DNA of 64,000 bases from a candidate division FCPU426 bacterium (GCA_027452205.1 DAIDGV010000012.1:124001-188000), one strand, 5' to 3'; positions 1 through 7,865 are shown, numbered from the stretch's first letter. The notes: generated by a model from the sequence alone, not told the origin. A program made the numbers and translations.

Positions 1-404
1 AGGATCTCCTGGTCCGGGGCTTGGAACAGTTGGTCGCTGTCGGTTTCCGTGGGGCCCTCGACCCCGTTATAAAGGAGCGCTTGTTTGCGGTCCCCCAACT
101 TGAGCAGTTTACGGAACCGCCGGTCCACCTCGGCCATGTGCGAAAGCAACATACGGTTGTGCTCCAATTCGGTCATGATGGAATTCATTTGGACGCGCAT
201 CTTTTGGTCGTTCAAGGAGGCGAGTTCGTAATTGACGTCCTTGATCATGAGCATGGCGGCCCAGGTCACCAAACCGCCCAGGAGCAGCACCGAGGTATGG
301 AGAATGAACAGGTTGGTCTTGATCTGGATAGGCGATCCCCCGTCGTGCGGGACCACCATGAAGGTCATCTTCTTGCGAAAATAGGTTTTGATCTGCTGCA
401 CCAT
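1..404 (-). CDS. M23-type peptidase, N-terminal part (cut by window edge)
   Basis: Open frame running off the left edge; only the first ~134 residues are visible. The start is the ATG at 404; a GAAAGG stretch lies about 12 bases upstream, so the ribosome site is mediocre. The protein begins with a short cytoplasmic stretch containing FRKKMTFMVVPHDGG, then one membrane segment at about residues 30-54, then a charged heptad-like region (about 58-105) that should form a coiled coil. This layout (MTFMVVPHD near the N-terminus, one membrane anchor, coiled coil) is typical of membrane-anchored M23 metallopeptidases or their degenerate cell-division relatives. The catalytic LytM domain, if present, lies outside the window, so the peptidase assignment rests on the N-terminal layout only. 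Confidence 0.6.
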   Translation of the reverse strand, partial: MVQQIKTYFRKKMTFMVVPHDGGSPIQIKTNLFILHTSVLLLGGLVTWAAMLMIKDVNYELASLNDQKMRVQMNSIMTELEHNRMLLSHMAEVDRRFRKLLKLGDRKQALLYNGVEGPTETDSDQLFQAPDQEI

Positions 405-755
405 GAACAACCGAGCCTTTCAAACACCGGGAGGAACAAAGGAAAAAAGCCGGTTTTTACGACTTTTTCACCTCACTGTAAAATAAGCCGTTCCCGAAAG
501 ACTGTCAATTAGGATGAGTCCGTCCGGCGTTCTTTCACCCGGGGGATTTAGAGCCCCAACAAAAACAACGAAGGGAACAACCGATAGATTTACTGTATTA
601 AAGGCGGGGGAACCACAGATACACACGGATAAACACATATGGGGCTGCAAAACAAATAATGATCGGTGTCCATCCGTGTTCATCTGTGGTTCCAAATGAA
701 CTTAAACCGTAAAGCGTGTCTGTGGTTCCCTTTGTTTCTCGTTTAGGCTTTAAAC
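405..755. other. Intergenic region with palindromic repeat, no gene
   Basis: No convincing coding sequence. It holds an imperfect 28-base inverted repeat (609-636 / 666-693), a third partial arm (tctgtggttcc, 719-729), and a small hairpin at 742-760 (tttagg / cctaaa) that overlaps the end of the esterase gene and could act as its terminator. A stretch at about 441-480 resembles the right half of the AAAAGTCC hairpin element seen near 28.8 and 29.7 kb. Confidence 0.7.
609..693. repeat. Palindromic intergenic repeat (accacagat family)
   Basis: Left arm ggaaccacagatacacacgg (609-628, continuing to 636) pairs with right arm 666-693, which reads as its reverse complement with about four mismatches over 28 bases. 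The spacer is about 29 bases. Similar accacagatgaacacggat phrases recur between genes in many environmental bacterial genomes, as far as I recall; this cannot be checked here. Translation of both strands gives the small spurious ORFs often misannotated at such sites. Confidence 0.75.
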
Positions 756-1490
756 CTAAATCGATTCGCCCTTGGTCTGGATGAACCGGTAGGCCGCCTC
801 GAACACCTTTTCCTTCTCGTAGTCCATGGTGACCACATGGTCCGAGTTGTCCAGGTAAAGCAGGTGTTTATGGGAGGCGCCCAAGGCGTCGTAGATGATC
901 TGCCCGTTAGGCGGGGGCACCATGGAATCCTTCCGGCCTTGCACCACCAAGGCCGGCACTTGGATCTGGGGCAATTCGGGCCGCACCACATCCATTAATT
1001 TCTTCAGCTCGAACAGGTTCTTGGTCGCCACATAGGGATAGGTCACATGCTTCGGAGCGCCTTTATCCAGAATGCCCCCGGTCAGGTTGGACGTGCGCCA
1101 TTGCAGGAACCGGAAAAAGGCGATGCCATTGAAGCGAAAATCGAAGATCTTCACCGGCGTCGCCATGGAGATAACCCCCTCCACCGGGTGGTTGGCCGCT
1201 AAATGCAACGCTTGCAGACCGCCCATGGAAAGCCCGCCCACATACACTTTGGAGCAGCGTTTTTTGATCTCCTCATAGGCTTCGAGAACGCTGACGACCC
1301 AATCTTCCCAGGCCGTCTTGGACAGGTCCTTCGGGTCCGTGCCGTGGCCCTTGAGCCAAGGGGCCAGGATGGAGATGCCCTTTTGGGCCAGATAATTCCC
1401 CAGAGGCTCCACCTCGCCCGGCGTGCCCGTCAATCCATGGATCAATAAGATGCCCGTATCCCCCTGTTTCGACTCGAACCCGATCCTCAT
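756..1490 (-). CDS. Alpha/beta-hydrolase, Est30-like carboxylesterase
   Basis: 244-residue single-domain serine hydrolase. The oxyanion-hole segment LIHGLTG is at 17-23, the nucleophile elbow GLSMGG at 86-91 (Ser88), the likely acid Asp188 in GRKDSMV, and the catalytic His218 in NSDHVV. Length and all three blocks fit the bacterial carboxylesterase family typified by Geobacillus Est30, which hydrolyses short-chain esters and monoglycerides. No signal peptide, so cytoplasmic. The start overlaps the stop of the upstream peroxiredoxin gene by four bases (ATGA), so the two are probably co-translated. The natural substrate is unknown. Confidence 0.88.
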   Translation of the reverse strand: MRIGFESKQGDTGILLIHGLTGTPGEVEPLGNYLAQKGISILAPWLKGHGTDPKDLSKTAWEDWVVSVLEAYEEIKKRCSKVYVGGLSMGGLQALHLAANHPVEGVISMATPVKIFDFRFNGIAFFRFLQWRTSNLTGGILDKGAPKHVTYPYVATKNLFELKKLMDVVRPELPQIQVPALVVQGRKDSMVPPPNGQIIYDALGASHKHLLYLDNSDHVVTMDYEKEKVFEAAYRFIQTKGESI

Positions 1491-2062
1491 GAGGCGCCTC
1501 CCTTAGGAACTCCGGCTTGCATCTGCTTGATCTCAAAAAGCACTTCATCGTCCTTAGGATGATTGTAAGCCTCTTTGGCCGATCGCACATACCGCACGAC
1601 ACCCTGGGGATCAACCACCACCACGCCCACCCGGCTGATATCCTCGCCATGGTGCCCGCCCTTAGGGTCCCGGAACCCGTAAGCATCGATCAAATGGAAC
1701 TCCCCGTCACTGAGCAACGGGAAAGGAAAACGCCATTGGTTATTGAAAATGGCCGAATCATCCACCGGGTCCACGCTGACCGCCGCCACCGCCACGTGGG
1801 CCGCCGTGAACTGGGGAACGTCCCTTCGCAGGTCCAGTAACCAATTCTCGCAGGCTCCGCACCAGGAGCCCCGGTAAAAAAAGAGGGCCAGATAGTAACC
1901 CGGCTGGACATCGGAGGACTTGAACCAATGACCGGAAGCGTCCATCAAGGAAAAGGACGGGGCCTTATCCCCGACCTGCAAGACCTTCGGCGGCGCCGAG
2001 GGACCACAACCCAGCGGGAACAACAAAAGGGAAAGGGCTAAAACCGTTCTAAGATGGGCCAT
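1487..2062 (-). CDS. Lipoprotein peroxiredoxin (AhpC/TSA, thioredoxin fold)
   Basis: I chose the ATG at 2062 (protein MAHLRTVLAL...) over an upstream in-frame start at 2146 because AAAGG sits about 8 bases before it and it yields a clean lipoprotein signal ending in PLGC (Cys19). The mature part has the thioredoxin-fold peroxidase core: FFYRGSWCGAC with a CxxC pair (Cys68, Cys71), VSVDPVDDS, and a terminal beta-sheet VGVVVVDPQG. It probably reduces peroxides at the membrane, with Cys68 as peroxidatic residue. The CxxC rather than a lone Cys resembles the PrxQ-like or peroxiredoxin-like subgroup. It is the first gene of a two-gene unit with the esterase. Confidence 0.85.
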   Translation of the reverse strand: MAHLRTVLALSLLLFPLGCGPSAPPKVLQVGDKAPSFSLMDASGHWFKSSDVQPGYYLALFFYRGSWCGACENWLLDLRRDVPQFTAAHVAVAAVSVDPVDDSAIFNNQWRFPFPLLSDGEFHLIDAYGFRDPKGGHHGEDISRVGVVVVDPQGVVRYVRSAKEAYNHPKDDEVLFEIKQMQAGVPKGGAS

Positions 2063-2132
2063 CTGAAACCTTTCGAGCGGGATCGTCCGTCCATTTTCCA
2101 GCAAGCCGCGGGACAAAGCAACTTGGGCCAAG

Positions 2133-2162
2133 TTGACTTTTTTCATGGGACTTTGCCATTAT
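2133..2162 (+). promoter_or_regulatory. Candidate sigma70 promoter of the metal-uptake locus
   Basis: TTGACT (2133-2138) and CATTAT (2157-2162) with an 18-base spacer, about 28 bases before the first gene of the rightward metal locus. No inverted repeat that I could confidently call a Zur or Fur box overlaps it. Inferred by eye; moderate to weak match. Confidence 0.35.
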
Positions 2163-2189
2163 ACGCCGGTCGTCATTCGAGGAGCCGCC

Positions 2190-2474
2190 ATGCGTTTGCC
2201 TAGCTGGACCAAATTCCTAGCCCTCTTCCTCTTCGCGTCCTTCGCGTGGGTATCGCTGTCCGAGAATTTCGTCCATCACCACATTCAAGAGACCGACGAT
2301 TGCGCTTATTGCCAATTCCACAAGACGGTCTCGAATTCCGACTTCTCCGCCGCTCCGCTGCATTTGATCCCCTTGTTCCTGGTCGTCACCGCCGTTCTTC
2401 GCACGACCCTGATGCCGTCGCGGATCATTCTCGTTGAATATCCTGGCCGGGCCCCTCCCCAAAACCTCCTGTAA
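2190..2474 (+). CDS. Small membrane protein with HHH...CxxC metal-binding-like motif
   Basis: 94 residues starting at the ATG at 2190, preceded by GAGGAG; a longer in-frame start at 2133 lies in the promoter and is rejected. Signal-like hydrophobic helix at about 8-22, then the cluster HHHIQETDDCAYCQFH (about 29-44), then a second hydrophobic helix at about 57-70. The pattern resembles DUF2946-type proteins that accompany zinc or copper transport genes; assignment to that family is tentative. It heads the run barrel-ZnuA-permease, so a role in binding or sensing a transition metal at the inner membrane or in the periplasm is a reasonable inference. Confidence 0.7.
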   Translation: MRLPSWTKFLALFLFASFAWVSLSENFVHHHIQETDDCAYCQFHKTVSNSDFSAAPLHLIPLFLVVTAVLRTTLMPSRIILVEYPGRAPPQNLL

Positions 2475-2523
2475 CGTCTTAGTTGGACCCAGGCCCTCGT
2501 GGGCCAAAATCACAGGAGGAACC

Positions 2524-3636
2524 ATGTCTCGTTTTAAACTGTTTTTATTCATCGGCGCTCTCTTTTGCGTGCCCGTTCTATCCCAAGCCCAAACTCGTTC
2601 GATCATCTCGAACTTAGCCAATCCCGCCATCGGCATGAGCGCCCTTTTCTTGGGCCAAGCCGCGCCCAACCTGAACCAGCCCTATGGAATCCAATTCCAA
2701 GAGGCTGAGCTCAGCGTGATCTCCACCGTGGACCCCTATTGGACCCTCGCGGCCAATTTGGTCTTCGCCGCCGATCCGACCAATGGTGTGCCCGATATCG
2801 TGGAGGCCGAGGAGGCATACGCGACGACCGACAGCATCCCCAACATCCAGATCAAGGTCGGTCAAATGCGGACCACTTTCGGCAAGCATGGCCTGTTGCA
2901 CACCCACGCTTTCCCCTTCATCCAGGCTCCGATCATCATGGGCAACACCATCGGCTTCGAGGGCTTCAAGGACGCGGGATTGGAAGCGGCCTGGTTGACG
3001 CCCCTGCCTTGGTATTGCGAGCTGACCGGAGGCATGTACGCGCCCGTGTCCAACGATATCAACGGGCAAGGCAATCATCCTTTGGATTTCAACTCGAACG
3101 CGCATGACAACATCCCCTATCTGGGTCACTTGAAGAATCTCTTCGACCTGGACGACAACACCACGATGGAACTGGGCGCTTCGGCCCTGACCGGCATGGG
3201 CGACGACAGCCTGCATCACCAGGTCTTGGGCGCGGACTTTACCGTGCGGAACGTGCCCTTGAACCAATCGAACCAAAGGGGTTGGATCCTTCAGGCCGAG
3301 TATTTGAAGAAGGTCTCTTTCAACAGCGCCGTGTACAACCAGGAAACCGATGGTTGGTACGGTTCTTTTCAATACCGTCTTTCGCAGAATTGGTGGACCG
3401 GCATCCGCGGCGAGGAAGCCTTTAACGCCACACCCGACCTGAGCGTGGACCCCACGGAGAATTCCCTGACCGGCCACGTTCAACGCGCCACCGTGGATGT
3501 GGCCTGGCTGGCGTCGGAATTTTCGGAAATGCGTTTGGATTACAGCTTGGCCCGCAATGACGCGGGCACGGTGGACAACCGGGTGATGTTGCAGTTCAAT
3601 TACGTCATCGGCTTCCACCCGCCGCATTCGTACTAA
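2524..3636 (+). CDS. Predicted outer-membrane beta-barrel, metal locus
   Basis: 370 residues from the ATG at 2524 with a strong CAGGAGGA site; a longer in-frame start at 2434 is discarded. Signal peptide at 1-22 ending in SQA. The mature protein shows alternating polar/hydrophobic strands (for example AELSVISTVD, WTLAANLVFA, IQIKVGQMRTTFG) and ends in a phosphoporin-like repeated-strand region. GQMRTTFGKHG resembles the strand-and-loop found in phosphate-selective and related porins. It is flanked by the small His/Cys protein and a ZnuA-like gene, so it probably passes metal ions or complexes across the outer membrane. Family assignment is uncertain. Confidence 0.72.
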   Translation: MSRFKLFLFIGALFCVPVLSQAQTRSIISNLANPAIGMSALFLGQAAPNLNQPYGIQFQEAELSVISTVDPYWTLAANLVFAADPTNGVPDIVEAEEAYATTDSIPNIQIKVGQMRTTFGKHGLLHTHAFPFIQAPIIMGNTIGFEGFKDAGLEAAWLTPLPWYCELTGGMYAPVSNDINGQGNHPLDFNSNAHDNIPYLGHLKNLFDLDDNTTMELGASALTGMGDDSLHHQVLGADFTVRNVPLNQSNQRGWILQAEYLKKVSFNSAVYNQETDGWYGSFQYRLSQNWWTGIRGEEAFNATPDLSVDPTENSLTGHVQRATVDVAWLASEFSEMRLDYSLARNDAGTVDNRVMLQFNYVIGFHPPHSY

Positions 3637-3671
3637 TGCTAATAAGGATAATTTTAAATTCTAAGTTTTAA

Positions 3672-3722
3672 ATTTTGAATGAATGAAATTTCCGCGAAGC
3701 GGAAATCACTCTAATTCAAAAT
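3672..3722. repeat. AT-rich nested stem-loop between barrel and ZnuA genes
   Basis: A perfect 8-base stem with 3-base loop (atttccgc-gaa-gcggaaat, 3688-3706) is nested within outer arms attttgaat (3672-3680) and attcaaaat (3714-3722). It lies in the 138-base gap inside an otherwise tight locus. It could be an RNA processing or attenuation element, or an inserted repeat. No U-tract follows, so a simple terminator is unlikely. Confidence 0.6.
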
Positions 3723-3774
3723 CCATAATTGAAAATTAAAAATTCGGCAAAGACCGGATTCAAGGAGATTAGGA

Positions 3775-4689
3775 ATGAAATACGCAAAAGCATGGATATT
3801 ACTGTTACTGTCGTGGACCCTCACCCTGCCCGCCTTTGCGGACCTGAAGGTGGCCACGTCCTTGTCGGACTTAGCTTCGGTGGCCGAGGCCGTCGGCGGC
3901 AAACACGTATCGGTTATCAGCCTTTGCAAAGGTTATGAGGACCCGCACTTTGTGCCGGCCAAACCCAGTTTGATGAAAGCCATTCAGGATGCGGATATAT
4001 TCGTGTCGGTGGGCCTGGAACTGGACGGCGGCTGGCTGCCCCTGGTCATTCCCGGCAGCCGCAACCCGAAGATCCAACCGGGGTCCAAGGGTTTTGTGGA
4101 CGCCTCCGAAGGCATCAGCGTGTTGGATAAACCCGTCGGTACCGTCAGCCGGGCCGAAGGGGACATCCATCCCCTGGGTAATCCGCATTATTACGCCGAT
4201 CCCATGAACCTGACCATCGTGGCCGACCACTTGGCTGATGTGTTCAGCGACCTGGACCCGGCCAACGCCGCCGATTACTCGGCCAACGCTAAGGATTTCG
4301 ACGGACGGATGGAAAAAGAATTGAAGAAATGGGAAAAGGAACTCAAGCCTTACAAAGGCTCGCCGGTTGTCACTTATCACGAGAACTTCAAGTACTTTAC
4401 CAAGCGTTTCGGCTTGAAGGACTTTGGGACCGTGGAGCCCAAACCGGGCATTCCGCCCAGCCCGAGATATTTGGACGAGACCGCCGCCGCCATGAAGGAA
4501 GCGGGCGTGAAGGTGGTCCTGTACCAGCCCTACTATGACGCCGATACGGCCCAGCAACTGGCCCGCAAGGCGGGGGCCACGGCTTACCTCATCCCCAATG
4601 AGGTCGGCGGGGTGGACGAGGCCAAGGATGTCTTTTCGAAATTCGATTACATCGTTTCGACCTTAGCGAAAGCTTTCGGAGGGAAGTAA
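3775..4689 (+). CDS. Metal ABC transporter substrate-binding protein (ZnuA/TroA type)
   Basis: 304 residues with an AAGGAG site before ATG 3775 and a signal peptide cleaved near PAFA-D (22-23). It is a cluster A-I metal-binding protein: the conserved ligand positions are His58 (EDPHF), His138 (NPHYY) and His202 (TYHENF), joined by the long backbone helix. The His-rich loop common in zinc-specific ZnuA is absent, so zinc versus manganese cannot be settled. It delivers the metal to the permease encoded two bases downstream. No ATP-binding subunit is encoded in the locus. Confidence 0.9.
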   Translation: MKYAKAWILLLLSWTLTLPAFADLKVATSLSDLASVAEAVGGKHVSVISLCKGYEDPHFVPAKPSLMKAIQDADIFVSVGLELDGGWLPLVIPGSRNPKIQPGSKGFVDASEGISVLDKPVGTVSRAEGDIHPLGNPHYYADPMNLTIVADHLADVFSDLDPANAADYSANAKDFDGRMEKELKKWEKELKPYKGSPVVTYHENFKYFTKRFGLKDFGTVEPKPGIPPSPRYLDETAAAMKEAGVKVVLYQPYYDADTAQQLARKAGATAYLIPNEVGGVDEAKDVFSKFDYIVSTLAKAFGGK

Positions 4690-4691
4690 CT

Positions 4692-5516
4692 ATGCATGAA
4701 TTCATCTCGGTGATGGCGCTGCCTTTGTTGGCCTGTGTGCTATTGGTATTGATCCACCCTTCCTTGGGCACGCACGTGCTGGCCCGGGGGGTCATTTTTG
4801 TGGACCTGGCCCTGGCGCAGATCGCCGCGATGGGACAAAGCGTGGCCTTTCTTTTGGGAGCGGAGCCCCATGACCCCAGCGTTTACCTGTGGTCTTTCGG
4901 GTTCACCTTGCTGGGCGCCGCCCTTTTCAGTTTCCTGTGGGACCGGAACCATTCGGTCCTGCAGGAGGCCTTTATCGGCATCGCCTTTTCGCTCTCGACC
5001 GCCGCTTCCCTTTTGCTTTTGGCCAACGCCCCACACGGCGCCGAGCACGTTCAAGGCACCTTGAACGGCGAGGCCTTAGGCTGGGTGACGATGAAGGATA
5101 TCCTCATCATGGGTTTCTTTTATGGGATCGTGGGAGCCTTCTTGTATATCAACCGCAAGAAACTGACCCTCTGTTCCACCGACCCGACCCAAGCGAAGAA
5201 GCAGGGCATCTCGGTGCATCTTTGGGACTTTTTCTTTTACGCGGCTTTCGGATTGGTCGTGACCAGTTCGGTCAAGATCAGCGGCGTTCTGGCGGTCTTC
5301 TCGTTCTTGATCGTGCCCTTGGTCTGCGCCAGCTTGTTAGGCCACAAGGGACCGACCCGGCTCTATTGGGCTTGGGGGATCGGCTTGGTGGTTTCGGTCA
5401 TCAGCGCGGGCTTGTCCTACAACCGGGACTGGCCCATGGGCGCGACCATCGTCTGCGTGTTCGGTTTGGCGGTCGTTTTGGTCTCCATCGGCACCCGCAT
5501 GAAGAACGCCGACTGA
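4692..5516 (+). CDS. Metal ABC transporter permease (ZnuB type)
   Basis: 274 residues, largely hydrophobic with about seven or eight membrane segments. It belongs to the ABC-3 family of zinc/manganese permeases; the block FVDLALAQIAAMG (residues about 36-48) and the C-terminal region VVTSSVKISGVLAVFSFLI are typical. It starts two bases after the substrate-binding gene, which indicates translational coupling, and is followed by a strong terminator. Transport requires an ATPase partner that must be encoded elsewhere. Confidence 0.9.
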   Translation: MHEFISVMALPLLACVLLVLIHPSLGTHVLARGVIFVDLALAQIAAMGQSVAFLLGAEPHDPSVYLWSFGFTLLGAALFSFLWDRNHSVLQEAFIGIAFSLSTAASLLLLANAPHGAEHVQGTLNGEALGWVTMKDILIMGFFYGIVGAFLYINRKKLTLCSTDPTQAKKQGISVHLWDFFFYAAFGLVVTSSVKISGVLAVFSFLIVPLVCASLLGHKGPTRLYWAWGIGLVVSVISAGLSYNRDWPMGATIVCVFGLAVVLVSIGTRMKNAD

Positions 5517-5535
5517 CTTTAATACGCCAGGAAAT

Positions 5536-5573
5536 AAAAAAAGCCGCCTCCCCTCAGGGAAGCGGCTTTTTTA
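5536..5573 (+). terminator. Rho-independent terminator after metal permease
   Basis: GCCGC stem extended by partial pairing, CTCA loop, followed by TTTTTT on the plus strand and preceded by AAAAAA, so it could also work leftward against the convergent lipoprotein gene. Located 20 bases after the permease stop. Confidence 0.88.
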
Positions 5574-5657
5574 TTTCTATGTTAAGCACGGACCGGTTTC
5601 TTCGCGCCAGGCTCCTTTATTCCCTCAGACAACGAACATCAATATCTTCCAAAAATA

Positions 5658-6506
5658 TTATTGGATAAGACTCGTCATACTTTCAGCCGCTGGATTGCTC
5701 GGATTTCCGAACGCCACATGCTGGTTACCTGTCGCGTTCAAGTGAACATCCGCGTTGAAATAGTCGCCGGGGCTTTGATATTCGATCGCGTAAACATCCC
5801 CCAACACGATCCTCGCGTCGGTCACTGCCATCGAGTTGACCAGATCGACCACTTGGGTCCGATAAAAAGTTACCGCTTCCGCCGGGACGACCGGGGCCGC
5901 GGTGCCCAACCCTTCGTTATTTCGGTCCGGGCAGGTGCAAATGACGAGCTTACATTGGGGCCAATTGCTGAGGACCGATTGGGCGATGGTGTTGATGTTC
6001 GCCGCGAAAGCCGCGCCGGTGGCCTGCATCTGGGTGGTCGTTCCCCCGTTGATACAGGAATTACACGCTCCATAGGATTCGCTCAGATCGTTCATGCCGA
6101 AAAAGATCGTGGCCCGAGTGACGGGTCCCGCGGTCACGGATTGAGATAAAGCCTGGGCGATATAGTTATTAAGATACCCCGTAACATAATCTTGGGAAGA
6201 AATTCCGCCGACCCCGAAATTATCGTAGGTCTGATAGGGGTAAGAACTGTTCAAGGTTTGTTGTACCAAATAGGGCCACACCAACGTACATGGATACGAG
6301 GAACAAAGCGCGGACGGCCCCGCCGTCAAGGAATCTCCCAGGTACAGGGTCTGTTGGTTCATCGGCGTGGCTGTCGGTGTCGGCGTAAAAGTGGGAGTCA
6401 TTTGCGGCGTGGCGGTTTGGTTTTGCATGTCTCTATTGACCACAGGATAATTCGGCCGAGAACAACCCGCAGCCAAGGCTATGATCAAAACAACAAGTGT
6501 CCTCAC
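5658..6506 (-). CDS. SGNH/GDSL hydrolase lipoprotein
   Basis: The preferred start is GTG at 6506 (AAAGGTGG just upstream), giving MRTLVVLIIALAAGC with a clear lipobox; an ATG at 6542 would only lengthen the signal. After Cys15 comes a Thr/Pro-rich tether (about 35-48), then the SGNH fold: block I LGDSLTAG (nucleophile Ser59), block II NFGVGG, block III FFGMND and block V ADVHLN. Such enzymes are esterases or acyl-hydrolases acting on lipids, polysaccharide acetyl groups or peptidoglycan; which one is not visible. Its cysteine-rich insert (SLC..YPC, YGACNSC) may form disulfides. Single-gene unit between two leftward genes. Confidence 0.85.
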   Translation of the reverse strand: MRTLVVLIIALAAGCSRPNYPVVNRDMQNQTATPQMTPTFTPTPTATPMNQQTLYLGDSLTAGPSALCSSYPCTLVWPYLVQQTLNSSYPYQTYDNFGVGGISSQDYVTGYLNNYIAQALSQSVTAGPVTRATIFFGMNDLSESYGACNSCINGGTTTQMQATGAAFAANINTIAQSVLSNWPQCKLVICTCPDRNNEGLGTAAPVVPAEAVTFYRTQVVDLVNSMAVTDARIVLGDVYAIEYQSPGDYFNADVHLNATGNQHVAFGNPSNPAAESMTSLIQ

Positions 6507-6612
6507 CAGGCCACCTTTACTTTCCCATTCAACACAGATCAATTCTACATTGCCCAGTAAAACCGTTTCTCAAAAGTCCGTTACTTTTTGCACCTCTGCC
6601 TAAAGGACATCT

Positions 6613-7224
6613 TTAAGACTTCGCCAAAAAGAGTTCTTTCAATTTCGCGTCCAAGGCTTTGAGTTCGTCCGGATTCATTCCATCGAAATAGCCTTCGATA
6701 TGACCCTGGGCGTCGATCAGCGCGATCTTGGAGCTGTGGATAAAATCCGCTTGGAAGTCCCCGATGTCGGGTAAATGGAAACCGTTACGGGCCAGGTCGA
6801 TCATTTCTTGGTTCTTGCCGGTCAGGAAGAACCAATCCTTCGGGTCCGCCCCGGTCTTCTTCGCGTATTGTTTCAAGGCGTCGGGATAGCCCTCCGAATC
6901 CAGGGTGAAAGAGACCAATTGCAGTCCTTTGGACCTCCACTTCTTTTGAAGATCGGCCATGGCGCCGGTCACCATAGGACATTGGGTTGTACAGCGAATG
7001 AGGACAAAATCCGCCAGCCAGATCTTTCCATTGAACTCCCAAAGGCTCGTCTTTTGTCCCGTTGAATTCATGAACGAGAATTCCGGGGCGTCATAATAGA
7101 CCCTGTCGATCTTCTGTTTGTTTCCCCATTTCATCACGAAGGGCAAAGACAAAAGACCTATCATGACCGCTGCCAAGATCCATATGATGCTGGGATCCTC
7201 TAACAATTCGTCTTTAAAGCTCAT
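6613..7224 (-). CDS. SCO1/SenC-family copper chaperone for cytochrome oxidase
   Basis: 203 residues from the ATG at 7224 (AAAGGGG 9-10 bases upstream); the longer in-frame start at 7350 gives an unlikely Cys-rich leader. One N-terminal membrane anchor (about 13-32), then a periplasmic thioredoxin fold with the copper motif CTTQC (Cys78, Cys82) and the third ligand His163 in DFIHSSK. These three residues define SCO1/SenC proteins, which load copper into the CuA site of cytochrome c oxidase. No oxidase subunit lies in this window. Monocistronic by context. Confidence 0.88.
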   Translation of the reverse strand: MSFKDELLEDPSIIWILAAVMIGLLSLPFVMKWGNKQKIDRVYYDAPEFSFMNSTGQKTSLWEFNGKIWLADFVLIRCTTQCPMVTGAMADLQKKWRSKGLQLVSFTLDSEGYPDALKQYAKKTGADPKDWFFLTGKNQEMIDLARNGFHLPDIGDFQADFIHSSKIALIDAQGHIEGYFDGMNPDELKALDAKLKELFLAKS

Positions 7225-7537
7225 CGTAGACCCCTTTGACTTCCCCAAGTCTTTTGACCCATCTGACCAGAACCAACGACAAAAAAATTCATTGCAATCG
7301 TTATAGTCTAAATCACAACGACAACCAAGGCTTGCGGCTCGTCTTACCAACTCGTGGCAGTTGTTCTCCGAACGACCGATCTCGGCGACCTAAGAGCTGA
7401 AAATGAGGGTTTTCATCGGACGAGGACTGATTTCATTTCGGTTGAGAAGAATGACTTTTCAAAAGTTATCTCAGAAAAAAGCTCTCAAATAAAAAAAGCC
7501 GCCTCCCCATGGGGAAGCGGCTTTTTTATCGTTCAAA
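7225..7537. other. Intergenic region, no gene seen
   Basis: 313 bases between the SCO gene start and the tatA stop. It carries the tatA terminator at its right end (7491-7527); the short plus-strand frame that crosses it runs through that terminator and has no ribosome site or family resemblance. I see no other structured signal. Confidence 0.6.
7491..7527 (-). terminator. Rho-independent terminator of tatA
   Basis: Stem GCCGCTTCCCC / GGGGAGGCGGC with an AT loop, followed on the minus strand by TTTTTTT. Very close in sequence to the terminator at 5536-5573, so the stem may be a recurrent terminator type in this genome. Confidence 0.88.
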
Positions 7538-7786
7538 TTAGGTGCGGGCGGCTTTGCGCTTGGCCGGCTTCTTAGCGGCGGTCTTGCGAGGCGCGCGGGC
7601 GCGGGCCGGAGCGGCATGGGTCAAAGCCGGTTGAGCGGCTTGGGCGTTCGAACCTTCTGGATTGGCGGCTTTTTTGAACTCAGTGAAAGCCGTTCCGAGG
7701 GATTTCGCGAAATCCACCAATTTATTGGGCCCGAACAAGATAAGCCCCACGGCCAAGATGACCAACATATCTTCCCAACGGAACAT
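7538..7786 (-). CDS. tatA: Sec-independent translocase TatA/TatE with basic Ala/Lys tail
   Basis: 82 residues. Start at ATG 7786, with AAGGAG exactly six bases upstream; the in-frame ATG at 7801 overlaps that site and is rejected. A short hydrophobic helix (7-17), the FGP hinge (Phe18-Pro20), and an amphipathic helix NKLVDFAKSLGTAFTEFKKA match the TatA/B family, the pore-forming component exporting folded twin-arginine substrates. The C-terminal third is unusually rich in Ala, Arg, Pro and Lys (from about residue 55), like histone H1-type tails. TatB and TatC are not in this window. Confidence 0.88.
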   Translation of the reverse strand: MFRWEDMLVILAVGLILFGPNKLVDFAKSLGTAFTEFKKAANPEGSNAQAAQPALTHAAPARARAPRKTAAKKPAKRKAART

Positions 7787-7865
7787 GAACGACTCCTTCA
7801 AGGAAATGTGAAAGGCATTTTAGGCTTAACTCTCCGGTAATGTAAAGCCCGGGCAAGCTTCTCCA

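Noticed and set aside
468-699. Two small ORFs (75 and 61 residues) in the left intergenic region
   Set aside because: They are translations of the palindromic repeat (the well-known spurious NTD-type peptides) with no start context.
3637-5657. A znuC-like ATPase hidden in the metal locus
   Set aside because: No frame in this interval carries a Walker A motif or ABC signature; the locus simply lacks it.
7354-7575. A 73-residue plus-strand frame across the tatA terminator
   Set aside because: It runs through the terminator hairpin and lacks a ribosome site.
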